The translations under genes and the position numbers were made by a program. From Pseudomonadota bacterium (GTDB taxonomy: Bacteria; Pseudomonadota; Gammaproteobacteria; Burkholderiales; Burkholderiaceae_B): DNA of 5,403 nt. The stretch is taken from assembly GCA_023389535.1 (NCBI GenBank), contig JAEWEH010000313.1:1-5403 (forward strand). The letters are read 5' to 3'. The notes beneath the pieces were generated by a model that was not told where the DNA came from, searched no databases, and worked only from the letters and a program-made list of their open reading frames with translations. This document shows positions 1-5,397 of the stretch, one piece after another (the stretch's first letter is position 1; each line of letters opens with the position of its first letter).

Positions 1-46
1 CCTTACAAGGCGTAGGTCGGCGGTTCGAACCCGTCAGCACCCACCA
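1..46 (+). tRNA. tRNA-Val(UAC), 3' part, cut by window edge
   Basis: The window opens in the anticodon stem. The 7-base loop at 2-8 carries anticodon TAC (4-6). The 3' anticodon strand (9-13), a 5-base variable loop, a T-arm (stem 19-23 with 31-35, loop TTCGAAC), the 3' acceptor strand AGCACCC (36-42), discriminator A43 and an encoded CCA (44-46) follow. About 30 bases of the 5' half lie outside the window. Anticodon UAC reads valine GUN codons, and the T-arm and acceptor resemble bacterial tRNA-Val(UAC). The acceptor partner strand cannot be checked because it is not present. Confidence 0.93.
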
Positions 47-66
47 CATATTTTGCGAAGCGAATC

Positions 67-100
67 AAGGACTTATGGGAATGCCCATAAGTCCTTTTTT
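67..100 (+). terminator. Rho-independent terminator after tRNA-Val
   Basis: A perfect 13-bp inverted repeat (67-79 with 84-96) encloses the 4-base loop AATG, and T runs from 95 to 100 on the + strand. It starts 20 bases after the tRNA CCA, as expected for a tRNA transcript end. The minus-strand PLP gene stops at 112 and converges on the same hairpin. Read from that side the stem is followed only by a broken T-tract (TTGATTCG), so it may be a weaker shared terminator for that gene. Confidence 0.93.
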
Positions 101-111
101 CATGCCCCGAT

Positions 112-1347
112 TTAAGCCAGGGCCTGCTCGAAGTCCCCAATCAGGTCGTCAGCATCTTCAATGCCGATCGATACCCGCAAGAAGTTATCCGAGATCCCCA
201 TGGACGCACGCCGTTCAGGCCCCATCTCGTAGTAAATCGTGTGCGCCATAGGCAGGACCAACGTACGGTTATCGCCCAAATGAGTCGCCAATGCCAATAC
301 CTTCAGCCGATTCAGGAAATCGAAGACGTCGATATCGTCGATCAGCTCTATGCCCAGCAAGCCGCCGTAGCGCTTACCAAACAGCTGCGTCGCCCGATGA
401 TGCTGGGGATGCCCTGGCAGGCCGGGATAATGGACTTTCGCGACTTTCGGGTGCTGCTGCAGCGCCATAGCCAATGCCAGCGCATTGGCGCAGATCTTGT
501 CCATGCGCAAAGCCAGCGTTTCCGCGCCAGCAGAAAGACGATGCGCCGCTTCAGATGATAAAGTCCCGCCCATATCGCGCAGGCCCTTTTTCTTGACTTG
601 AGTCAGACCCCACGACGCCGGTGCGCCTTTACGATAGATGTCCGCAATGTTCGCGTACGCCGACCAGTCGTACAGCCCCGTATCCGTTACCGCCCCGCCC
701 AAGGCATTGCCGTGCCCGCCAATATGTTTGGACAGCGACGTGACCACCAGCGAAGCGCCCACCGACTTCCCTTTGCAAAGCAAAGGCGTCGCCAAGGTGC
801 TGTCCAGGACATAGACCAGATTATTCTCCTGACAGCACCGGCCTATGCCTTCCAGGTCCGCAACCTGGGTACCCGGGTTGGCCAGGGCTTCGGTGAATAC
901 CATTTTGGTTTCCGGGCGTATGGCCGCCGCGACATTGGCGCAGTCCGTCGCATCCACCATGGTGACCTCCACCCCCAGACCCGATAATGTACCCAGCAGG
1001 CTGTTGGTATTGCCAAAGATGTGCTGGCTGCTGATCAGGTGGTCCCCGGCTTTCAGCAAAGTGAAGAATACGGCGGTCAGTGCGGCCATGCCTGTGGCGA
1101 AACTGACGGTGCCCGTGCCCTCTTCCATCTGCGTAATCTTGGCTTCCAGTGCGCCCGTTGTAGGTGTGCCTTGGCGCGCGTAGGTGAAGCCCGATTTTCC
1201 TTGAAACACTGCGGCCAGCTCACGCGCATCGGCGAAGGCGTATTCGGCGGACGGGTGCATGGGCTTGTGGATGGCGCCGTGTTCGGCGCCCAGGCGCCGG
1301 TCAGAATGGACAATGGTCGTAGTAAAGCCGTTTTTGTTTCTAGCCAT
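112..1347 (-). CDS. Cystathionine gamma-synthase family PLP enzyme (Cys/Met metabolism)
   Basis: A 411-residue fold-type I PLP enzyme of the Cys/Met metabolism family, cytosolic, of usual length. Visible residues: Y56/R58 in YARQGTPT (phosphate contact from the partner subunit), G86-M87 (phosphate cup), D182 in LDSTLATP (pyridine nitrogen), K207 in SLSKHIGGHG (Schiff-base lysine) and R391 in LRVSIGIED (substrate carboxylate). The usual tyrosine of the xYG motif is F111 (HIFGNT), as in O-succinylhomoserine sulfhydrylases (MetZ). The segment HLGDNRTLVLP (356-366) recalls O-acetylhomoserine sulfhydrylases (MetY). It could therefore be a gamma-synthase, a sulfhydrylase or a gamma-lyase, and no symbol is assigned. 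The ATG start keeps the family-like N-terminus GFTTTIVHSDR but has no Shine-Dalgarno sequence. rlmB ends 128 bases upstream on the same strand. Family assignment is firm; the exact reaction is not. Confidence 0.93.
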   Translation of the reverse strand: MARNKNGFTTTIVHSDRRLGAEHGAIHKPMHPSAEYAFADARELAAVFQGKSGFTYARQGTPTTGALEAKITQMEEGTGTVSFATGMAALTAVFFTLLKAGDHLISSQHIFGNTNSLLGTLSGLGVEVTMVDATDCANVAAAIRPETKMVFTEALANPGTQVADLEGIGRCCQENNLVYVLDSTLATPLLCKGKSVGASLVVTSLSKHIGGHGNALGGAVTDTGLYDWSAYANIADIYRKGAPASWGLTQVKKKGLRDMGGTLSSEAAHRLSAGAETLALRMDKICANALALAMALQQHPKVAKVHYPGLPGHPQHHRATQLFGKRYGGLLGIELIDDIDVFDFLNRLKVLALATHLGDNRTLVLPMAHTIYYEMGPERRASMGISDNFLRVSIGIEDADDLIGDFEQALA

Positions 1348-1358
1348 GATGTTCAGCC

Positions 1359-1387
1359 ATGATAAGGAAATTTTGCAAAATGGTTCG
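1359..1387 (-). promoter_or_regulatory. Candidate promoter with palindromic operator for the PLP gene
   Basis: On the minus strand a TATCAT hexamer (1359-1364, 5 of 6 to the sigma-70 -10 consensus) lies so close to the ATG at 1347 that transcription would begin only about 5 bases before it. The next 17 bases include a perfect 12-base palindrome, ATTTTGCAAAAT (1370-1381), filling most of the spacer, which is a classical operator position. The -35 at 1382-1387 (CGAACC) is poor, so the promoter may need an activator. The rest of the 128-base gap to rlmB shows no clear terminator, so readthrough from rlmB is also possible. Confidence 0.4.
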
Positions 1388-1475
1388 CGTCGCGCGTGGG
1401 GCGCCGATTTGGCGTTGCGGCCGAGCGCATGGGCTGATCAGGACCACGCAACAAGCCGCATTTTGCCGGCCGGCG

Positions 1476-2222
1476 CTATGCCTGGCGCTGGCGCAGGGAT
1501 TCGTAAAGACACACGGCACTGGCCACGCTGACGTTCAAGCTTTCAACCGAACCGAGCATGGGGATGTTGACCAGCTCATCGCAGGTTTCACGCGTCAGGC
1601 GACGCATGCCCTCGCCTTCCGCGCCCATCACCCATGCCATGGGCCGACGCGCATCCACCTGGTGCATGCCAGCCGACGCTTGATCGTCGGTGCCCACCAG
1701 CCATACGTCCCGCTCTTTCAGGTGTCGCATGGTCCGTGCAAGATTGGTCACCATAATGTAGGGCACTGTTTCCGCGCCACCACAGGCTACGCGCTGCACA
1801 GTGCTGTTCAGGCCCACCGCCCGGTCCCGCGGTGCAATCACCGCATGGACGCCGGCGGCATCGGCGGTGCGCAGGCAGGCGCCCAGATTGTGCGGGTCCG
1901 TGACGCCATCCAGTATCAACAATAGCGCCGGCTGGTTCTTGTCTTCCAGCAAATCCAGCACCTCGTCCACATCCCCGGCCAATTCCTGAGCAATCGCCAG
2001 CGCCACGACACCCTGGTGACGAGTGCCGCGCGCCAAGCCATCCAGCCTTTCCGCCGGCACGGGGCGCACACGGACATTGGCCGCCTGCGCCTGTTCGATA
2101 AAGGCCTGCATACGCTTATCGCGCCGCGAGGATTCGACATAAAGCTCTTTGATCGAGCCGGGCGCATGGCGCAAGCGCGCAACGACCGCGTGAAAGCCCG
2201 CCAGGACCTGATGAGACGACAT
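1476..2222 (-). CDS. rlmB: 23S rRNA (guanosine-2251-2'-O)-methyltransferase RlmB
   Basis: A 248-residue SpoU/TrmH (SPOUT) methyltransferase, cytosolic, that methylates the 2'-O of G2251 (E. coli numbering) in the peptidyl-transferase P-loop of 23S rRNA using S-adenosylmethionine. An N-terminal substrate-binding domain (about 5-80, with GFHAV) precedes the catalytic domain (about 98-245). Its trefoil-knot motifs are intact: motif 1 [15 protein letters not shown] (104-118, N112 and R118), motif 2 [14 protein letters not shown] (198-211, E204) and motif 3 [15 protein letters not shown] (220-234, N230). By recall these match E. coli RlmB (243 aa) nearly residue for residue. The ATG at 2222 gives [13 protein letters not shown] and has AAGGA (2228-2232) 5 bases upstream. 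A longer frame from a TTG at 2282 is rejected. It lies 119 bases after rnr, its usual partner in proteobacteria. Confidence 0.97.
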   Translation of the reverse strand: MSSHQVLAGFHAVVARLRHAPGSIKELYVESSRRDKRMQAFIEQAQAANVRVRPVPAERLDGLARGTRHQGVVALAIAQELAGDVDEVLDLLEDKNQPALLLILDGVTDPHNLGACLRTADAAGVHAVIAPRDRAVGLNSTVQRVACGGAETVPYIMVTNLARTMRHLKERDVWLVGTDDQASAGMHQVDARRPMAWVMGAEGEGMRRLTRETCDELVNIPMLGSVESLNVSVASAVCLYESLRQRQA

Positions 2223-2227
2223 GGTAT

Positions 2228-2232
2228 TCCTT
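2228..2232 (-). promoter_or_regulatory. Ribosome binding site of rlmB (start-deciding)
   Basis: AAGGA on the minus strand lies 5 bases from the ATG at 2222. It selects this start over the upstream in-frame TTG at 2282, which would add 20 residues that do not belong to the RlmB family. Confidence 0.8.
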
Positions 2233-2284
2233 GTAGAGAGGTGGCGCAGTGCAAACCGAGGCCGCGTAACCGACGCAATCAAAC

Positions 2285-2320
2285 TGGCGCGGTGCCGTCA
2301 CATACCACGGCGCCGCGCCA
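2285..2320. repeat. GC-rich inverted repeat between rnr and rlmB
   Basis: Two 13-base arms (2285-2297 and 2308-2320) surround a 10-base loop in the 119-base gap. In + strand RNA all 13 positions pair, one as U-G (2293 with 2312). In the rnr-rlmB mRNA (minus strand) that position is a C-A mismatch. On the minus strand the hairpin is followed by GTTTGATTG, a poor U-tract, so it is unlikely to be a full terminator. It could stabilise the 3' end of the rnr message or attenuate rlmB expression. The rest of the gap shows no convincing promoter. Confidence 0.6.
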
Positions 2321-2341
2321 CACGATTTTACCCCTACATTG

Positions 2342-4810
2342 CTAACGCCTGCGGCCCGACTTGCCCGCCGGGGACGCCTTGGCCCCATGCTTGGCGGCAG
2401 CCCTGCGCTGCCGAGACGTCGTCCCTTTCAAGGCCGTAGGCTTGGTCGACGCCGCGCGCTTGACCCGCCGGCCGCCCTTGCCTTCGTCGGATTCGATCGA
2501 GGCCTTCAATTCCTTGAAGCCGGTTCCCTTGACCAGCCGGAACTCGATGCGGCGGGCTTCCAGGTCCACCCTGGAAACCTGTACTTGCACGGCGTCGGTC
2601 AGCCGATAACGGATGCCTGTACGCTCGCCCCGCAGCTCGTTCATCGATTCGTTGTACTGGAAGTAATCGGAACCCAGTTCCGACACATGCACCATACCTT
2701 CGACAAAGAGAGTTTCCAGGGTGATGAACAGGCCGAAGCTTGCCACACCGGTGACTCGGCCACTGAAGACTTCGCCCACATGCTCTTTCACGAACCAGCA
2801 CTTCAGCCAGGCTTCGACGTCGCGGGACGCGTCGTCCGCACGGCGTTCGCGCGCGGAAAGCAACAGGCCCAGCTTTTCCCATATGGCGTGCTCGTGCTCT
2901 TTCTTGGGCAAAGCGGCCACGCCGCTGACATCGGCCAATTCGGGAACGTAGCGCTTGCCATCCAGAACCCCCTTGATGACACGATGCGTCAACAGGTCGG
3001 GATAGCGGCGTATCGGCGAAGTGAAGTGGGCGTAGTGCTCGTAGGACAATCCGAAATGGCCGACTTGTTCCGGGCTATATATGGCCTGCTGCAAAGAGCG
3101 CAGGCACATGGTTTGTATGATTTCGAAATCAGGCCGATTGCGGGCCGCTTTGATCAGGCGGGCATAGTCTTCCGTGGATGGATCGTCGCCCCCACCCAGG
3201 GTCAGGCCCAGATTGCGCAGGTAGTCGCGCAGCGCCTGCAGCTTTTCCGGCGTGGGGCCTTCGTGTACCCGATAGAGCCCCACACGCTTGTTACGCGTCA
3301 TGAATTCGGCGGCGCACGTATTGGCGGCCAGCATGCATTCTTCGATCAGCTTGTGTGCGTCGTTGCGCGAATAGGCCTCGATTCGTTCGATCTTGCCCAG
3401 CGGATTGCATACGATGCGGGTTTCGATGGTGTCAAAGTCAATGGCGCCGCGTTTGACCCGCGCCTCGGCAAACAGCTGGTAAAGCTCATACAGATGCTGT
3501 ATGTGCGGCATGACGCCCTGCATCGCTTGCGCGGCCGGGCCGCCCGGCTGTTGCAATGCCGCCCATACGTCGGTGTAGGTGGTGCGCGCATGCGAATGAA
3601 TGACCGCGTCGTAAAACTGGTAGGCAGTAATGCTGCCCGCCTTCGCCCCGCTTGCCGCGATCACCATATCGCACACCAGCACCAGCCGGTCGACGTCGGG
3701 ATTCAACGAGCAGATGCCGTTGGACAACGCTTCCGGCAGCATGGGGATCACGCGCCGCGGGAAATACACGCTGGTGCCGCGTTCGATGGCATCGTCATCC
3801 AAAGCGTCCCCGGGACGCACATAATGGCTGACGTCGGCAATGGCCACCAGCAACCGCCAACCCGGGCGTTTGCGCTTTTCGGTGCCCAGTTCCACCGGCA
3901 TGCAAAAGACGGCGTCATCGAAATCACGCGCGTCCTCGCCGTCTATGGTTATAAACGGTACGTCGCGCAGGTCCACACGCCCTTTCAATTCGGCCGGCCT
4001 GACGGTTGCAGGCACCTTGCCGGCCTGCTTGAGCGCGGCTGGCGAGAATTCGTGCGGGACATCGAACTTGCGGACGGCAATTTCGATCTCCATGCCTGGG
4101 TCGTCGATTTCGCCCAGTACTTCCACTACGCGGCCCAGCGGTTGGGTATGGCGCGTGGGCTGCTGCACAATTTCAACCGTGACCACTTGGCCATGTTCCG
4201 CCGAGCCGGTATCCGAAGCCGGAATCAAGATATCATGCTTGATGCGCTGATCTTCGGGCACCACCAAATAAGCGCCGCGCTCCTTCAGGAAACGCCCCAC
4301 CAGTTTGTTGGTACGGCGTTCCAGGACCTCGACGATGGTGGCTTCAGGCTTGCCGCGGTATTCGCCGTCGGGTTTGGCCAGCACGCGATCGCCATGCAGG
4401 ACCTTGAGCATCTCGCGCGGGGAAAGGAATAGGTCCGGACCGCCGTCCTCGCGCAGCAGGAAGCCAAAACCATCACGGTGCCCCTGCACTTTGCCCGCGA
4501 TAAAGTCCAGGTTATTGTTCAAGAGCAACTGCCCTTGCTGGTTCCGCAGTATCTGCCCATCGCGCTCCATCGCCTTCAGGCGGCGCTCGAAGCCAATGGA
4601 AAGCGGCAGCTCCGCGCCTACCTCTTGCGCCAGCGATTCGGGCGCCAAGGGTACGTCTGAGGACCGCAAATGCTGCAAGATGGCCTCGCGGCTTGGCACA
4701 TCCGGATCGAAGTCCGGCGGAAGGTCATGCGCGGGTTCGTGGCGGTTAACACCCGCCTCTGGCTCGTTTGTACTGCTTCGGGATTTGTTGCTTTTAGATC
4801 GTTTGACCAA
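2342..4810 (-). CDS. rnr: Ribonuclease R (3'-5' exoribonuclease), UUG start
   Basis: An 822-residue RNase R (RNB/RNase II superfamily; E. coli 813 aa), a cytosolic processive 3'-5' exoribonuclease that unwinds and degrades structured RNA and acts in rRNA and tmRNA-linked quality control. Order: basic N-tail (1-20), winged-helix domain (about 38-100), cold-shock domains (about 100-245, with GHRDGFGFL), catalytic RNB domain (about 275-615), S1 domain (about 678-760), and a K/R/A-rich tail (774-822). The Mg-binding aspartates are intact in IDGEDARDFDDA (D290, D296, D298, D299), and Y349 in GTSVYF matches the E. coli end-product tyrosine. HFTSPIRRYPDL (595-606) is the RNB signature. Residues 303-316 form a loop about 7 longer than in E. 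coli. Start: an in-frame TAA at 4823-4825 leaves TTG 4810 as the only start preserving the N-terminus. GGAA 7 bases upstream is a modest ribosome site. The basic tail is shorter than in E. coli. Confidence 0.97.
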   Translation of the reverse strand: MVKRSKSNKSRSSTNEPEAGVNRHEPAHDLPPDFDPDVPSREAILQHLRSSDVPLAPESLAQEVGAELPLSIGFERRLKAMERDGQILRNQQGQLLLNNNLDFIAGKVQGHRDGFGFLLREDGGPDLFLSPREMLKVLHGDRVLAKPDGEYRGKPEATIVEVLERRTNKLVGRFLKERGAYLVVPEDQRIKHDILIPASDTGSAEHGQVVTVEIVQQPTRHTQPLGRVVEVLGEIDDPGMEIEIAVRKFDVPHEFSPAALKQAGKVPATVRPAELKGRVDLRDVPFITIDGEDARDFDDAVFCMPVELGTEKRKRPGWRLLVAIADVSHYVRPGDALDDDAIERGTSVYFPRRVIPMLPEALSNGICSLNPDVDRLVLVCDMVIAASGAKAGSITAYQFYDAVIHSHARTTYTDVWAALQQPGGPAAQAMQGVMPHIQHLYELYQLFAEARVKRGAIDFDTIETRIVCNPLGKIERIEAYSRNDAHKLIEECMLAANTCAAEFMTRNKRVGLYRVHEGPTPEKLQALRDYLRNLGLTLGGGDDPSTEDYARLIKAARNRPDFEIIQTMCLRSLQQAIYSPEQVGHFGLSYEHYAHFTSPIRRYPDLLTHRVIKGVLDGKRYVPELADVSGVAALPKKEHEHAIWEKLGLLLSARERRADDASRDVEAWLKCWFVKEHVGEVFSGRVTGVASFGLFITLETLFVEGMVHVSELGSDYFQYNESMNELRGERTGIRYRLTDAVQVQVSRVDLEARRIEFRLVKGTGFKELKASIESDEGKGGRRVKRAASTKPTALKGTTSRQRRAAAKHGAKASPAGKSGRRR

Positions 4811-4816
4811 AGGAAG

Positions 4817-4852
4817 TTTCCATTATCGAAAAAATTCGGTTATACTTTGCGC
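4817..4852 (+). promoter_or_regulatory. tRNA-type promoter core facing the tRNA-Leu genes
   Basis: TATACT (4841-4846) is followed by the GC-rich discriminator TTGCGC. TTTCCA (4817-4822, 4 of 6 to the -35 consensus) lies 18 bases upstream. The 12-base core TATACTTTGCGC matches 11 of 12 bases of the core in front of the second tRNA-Leu. GC-rich discriminators are typical of stringently controlled stable-RNA promoters. The expected start is about 4853, roughly 190 bases before the first tRNA-Leu, and no protein gene is seen in between. Confidence 0.5.
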
Positions 4853-4875
4853 CTTCTTAAAAGTGTAAGCGCAAA
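4846..4875. repeat. Inverted repeat TTTGCGC/GCGCAAA between the opposing promoters
   Basis: Perfect 7-base arms at 4846-4852 and 4869-4875 are separated by 16 bases. One arm is the discriminator of the + strand promoter. The other borders the -10 of the candidate rnr promoter. It may be an operator or an RNA hairpin in a longer rnr leader. Confidence 0.45.
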
Positions 4876-4889
4876 CACACATAGGTTAA
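4862..4889 (-). promoter_or_regulatory. Candidate rnr promoter
   Basis: On the minus strand TTAACC (4884-4889, 4 of 6 to the -35 consensus) and TACACT (4862-4867, 4 of 6 to the -10) are 16 bases apart. Transcription would start near 4855, giving rnr a leader of about 45 bases. That leader contains a small CGAA-TTTT-TTCG hairpin (4827-4838) just before the start region. The match is moderate and no other minus-strand pair in the gap is clearly better. Confidence 0.3.
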
Positions 4890-4914
4890 GCCAGTTTTTG
4901 GTCTATACCGATGT

Positions 4915-5013
4915 GCAGTTCTTGCGATAGTAACCGCGCTATGGAACCGTAGTATTGCAAAGCACCGCAATACAACAAAAATAGCAATAAAACGGTCGCA
5001 TCGCAGAACTAGC
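4915..5013. other. Nested inverted-repeat element, candidate structured RNA
   Basis: Three complementary arm pairs are nested inside one another. The outer helix joins 4915-4928 with 5000-5013 (13 Watson-Crick pairs, one bulge per side, at 4922 and 5011). The middle helix joins ACCGT 4946-4950 with ACGGT 4992-4996. The inner hairpin joins GTATTGC 4952-4958 with GCAATAC 4967-4973 (8-base loop). A 4-bp ATAG/CTAT hairpin (4927-4930 with 4939-4942) overlaps the end of the outer arm. It lies downstream of the + strand promoter core and upstream of the candidate rnr promoter, which favours a + strand RNA, possibly the leader of tRNA-Leu copy 1. No T-run follows the hairpins, so they are not a terminator. 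No G-U pairs reveal the strand. Confidence 0.4.
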
Positions 5014-5023
5014 TTGATCAAAG

Positions 5024-5032
5024 TGCTAGCAT
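5024..5032 (+). promoter_or_regulatory. Weak extended -10 candidate for tRNA-Leu copy 1
   Basis: TGC followed by TAGCAT (4 of 6 to the -10) would start transcription about 3 bases before the tRNA. No -35 is recognisable at the right distance. The nearby TACACT (5032-5037) is too close, since it would start inside the tRNA. This is the only proximal promoter option seen. Confidence 0.25.
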
Positions 5033-5040
5033 ACACTTTA

Positions 5041-5131
5041 TGCCCAGGTGGCGGAATTGGTAGACGCGCATGGTTCAGGTCCATGTGCCGCAAGGTGTGG
5101 AGGTTCGAGTCCTCTCCTGGGCACCACCGCT
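5041..5131 (+). repeat. 91-bp direct repeat, copy 1 (tRNA-Leu unit)
   Basis: This stretch is identical at every base to 5307-5397. It covers the whole tRNA plus 1 base upstream and CCGCT downstream. Outside it the two flanks diverge at once, including promoter and terminator, so identity is limited to the mature gene and a few bases. Confidence 0.95.
5042..5126 (+). tRNA. tRNA-Leu(CAG), copy 1
   Basis: An 85-base class II tRNA with encoded CCA. The acceptor GCCCAGG (5042-5048) pairs with CCTGGGC (5116-5122), and the discriminator is A5123. The D-arm has GGAATTGGTAGA. The anticodon stem CATGG/CCATG holds loop TTCAGGT with anticodon CAG (5076-5078). The long variable arm has a GCAA tetraloop (5090-5093), and the T-arm is standard with loop TTCGAGT. 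It reads CUG, the main leucine codon of GC-rich genomes. It is transcribed divergently from rnr. Confidence 0.98.
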
Positions 5132-5142
5132 TGACACAGAAT

Positions 5143-5182
5143 ACCCAGCTAAATTTTGCGTTTAGCTGGGTTTTTTGTTTTT
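5143..5182 (+). terminator. Rho-independent terminator after tRNA-Leu copy 1
   Basis: A perfect 11-bp stem (5143-5153 with 5161-5171) with a 7-base loop TTTTGCG is followed by T6 (5171-5176), a G and T5. It starts 16 bases after the tRNA CCA and should separate the first tRNA-Leu transcript from the second. Confidence 0.95.
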
Positions 5183-5287
5183 ACGGCATGGCCGACGCTA
5201 GCAGCTGTTTGGCGCGGCAATGTTGGTCACCGCCACATCAAGCCGATGCGCCGGCAGGCGCTTTCAGCACAACGCAAATATTTAGTG

Positions 5288-5299
5288 TATACTTCGCGC
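5288..5299 (+). promoter_or_regulatory. Promoter core of tRNA-Leu copy 2
   Basis: TATACT (5288-5293) with the GC-rich discriminator TTCGCGC lies 14 bases before the tRNA, giving a start near 5300 and a leader of about 8 bases. The -35 is poor (CAGCAC at 17 bases, or TTTCAG at 20). An AT-rich palindrome AAATATTT (5276-5283) lies just upstream. The discriminator suggests growth-rate and ppGpp-responsive control, by analogy with other stable-RNA promoters. Confidence 0.65.
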
Positions 5300-5306
5300 T
5301 CGTTGT

Positions 5307-5397
5307 TGCCCAGGTGGCGGAATTGGTAGACGCGCATGGTTCAGGTCCATGTGCCGCAAGGTGTGGAGGTTCGAGTCCTCTCCTGGGCACCACCGCT
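5307..5397 (+). repeat. 91-bp direct repeat, copy 2 (tRNA-Leu unit)
   Basis: The second copy of the exact repeat, offset by 266 bases. Recombination between the copies would remove 266 bp, including the terminator and the second promoter, and leave one intact tRNA gene. Confidence 0.95.
5308..5392 (+). tRNA. tRNA-Leu(CAG), copy 2
   Basis: Base-for-base identical to copy 1, with anticodon CAG at 5342-5344 and encoded CCA at 5390-5392. It has its own promoter core and lies after the terminator of copy 1, so it is an independent unit. Its terminator, if any, is beyond the window: only 11 bases follow. Confidence 0.98.

Noticed and set aside
1359..1925. A 188-codon + strand frame opposite rlmB
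   Set aside because: The sequence is rich in His, Arg and Ala with no family features. It is antisense to the clearly conserved RlmB methyltransferase domain.
2223..2282. A 20-residue N-terminal extension of RlmB from a TTG start
   Set aside because: The ATG at 2222 has a good AAGGA site and gives the expected RlmB length, and the extension shows no family similarity.
2339..4432. A 697-codon open frame on the + strand, opposite most of rnr
   Set aside because: It is a mirror of the rnr codon pattern in GC-rich DNA. Its translation shows no recognisable domain, it has no ribosome site, and rnr is unambiguously the real gene.
4911..4952. A + strand 13-codon ORF beginning MCSSC
   Set aside because: The cysteine-rich start looked like a possible leader peptide, but there is no Shine-Dalgarno sequence and it overlaps the nested repeat element.
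4857..5093. A 78-codon minus-strand frame ending near the rnr leader
   Set aside because: Its start and first codons lie antisense inside tRNA-Leu copy 1. It has no ribosome site and no better internal start.
5131..5136. A consensus-like TTGACA just after tRNA-Leu copy 1
   Set aside because: No -10 hexamer follows at 16-18 bases, where the terminator loop lies instead, so it is not a promoter.
5248..5264. A GCGCC/GGCGC hairpin followed by TTT before the second tRNA-Leu
   Set aside because: The stem is only 5 bp with three T residues, no transcript is expected to reach it after the strong terminator at 5143, and such dyads are common in GC-rich DNA.
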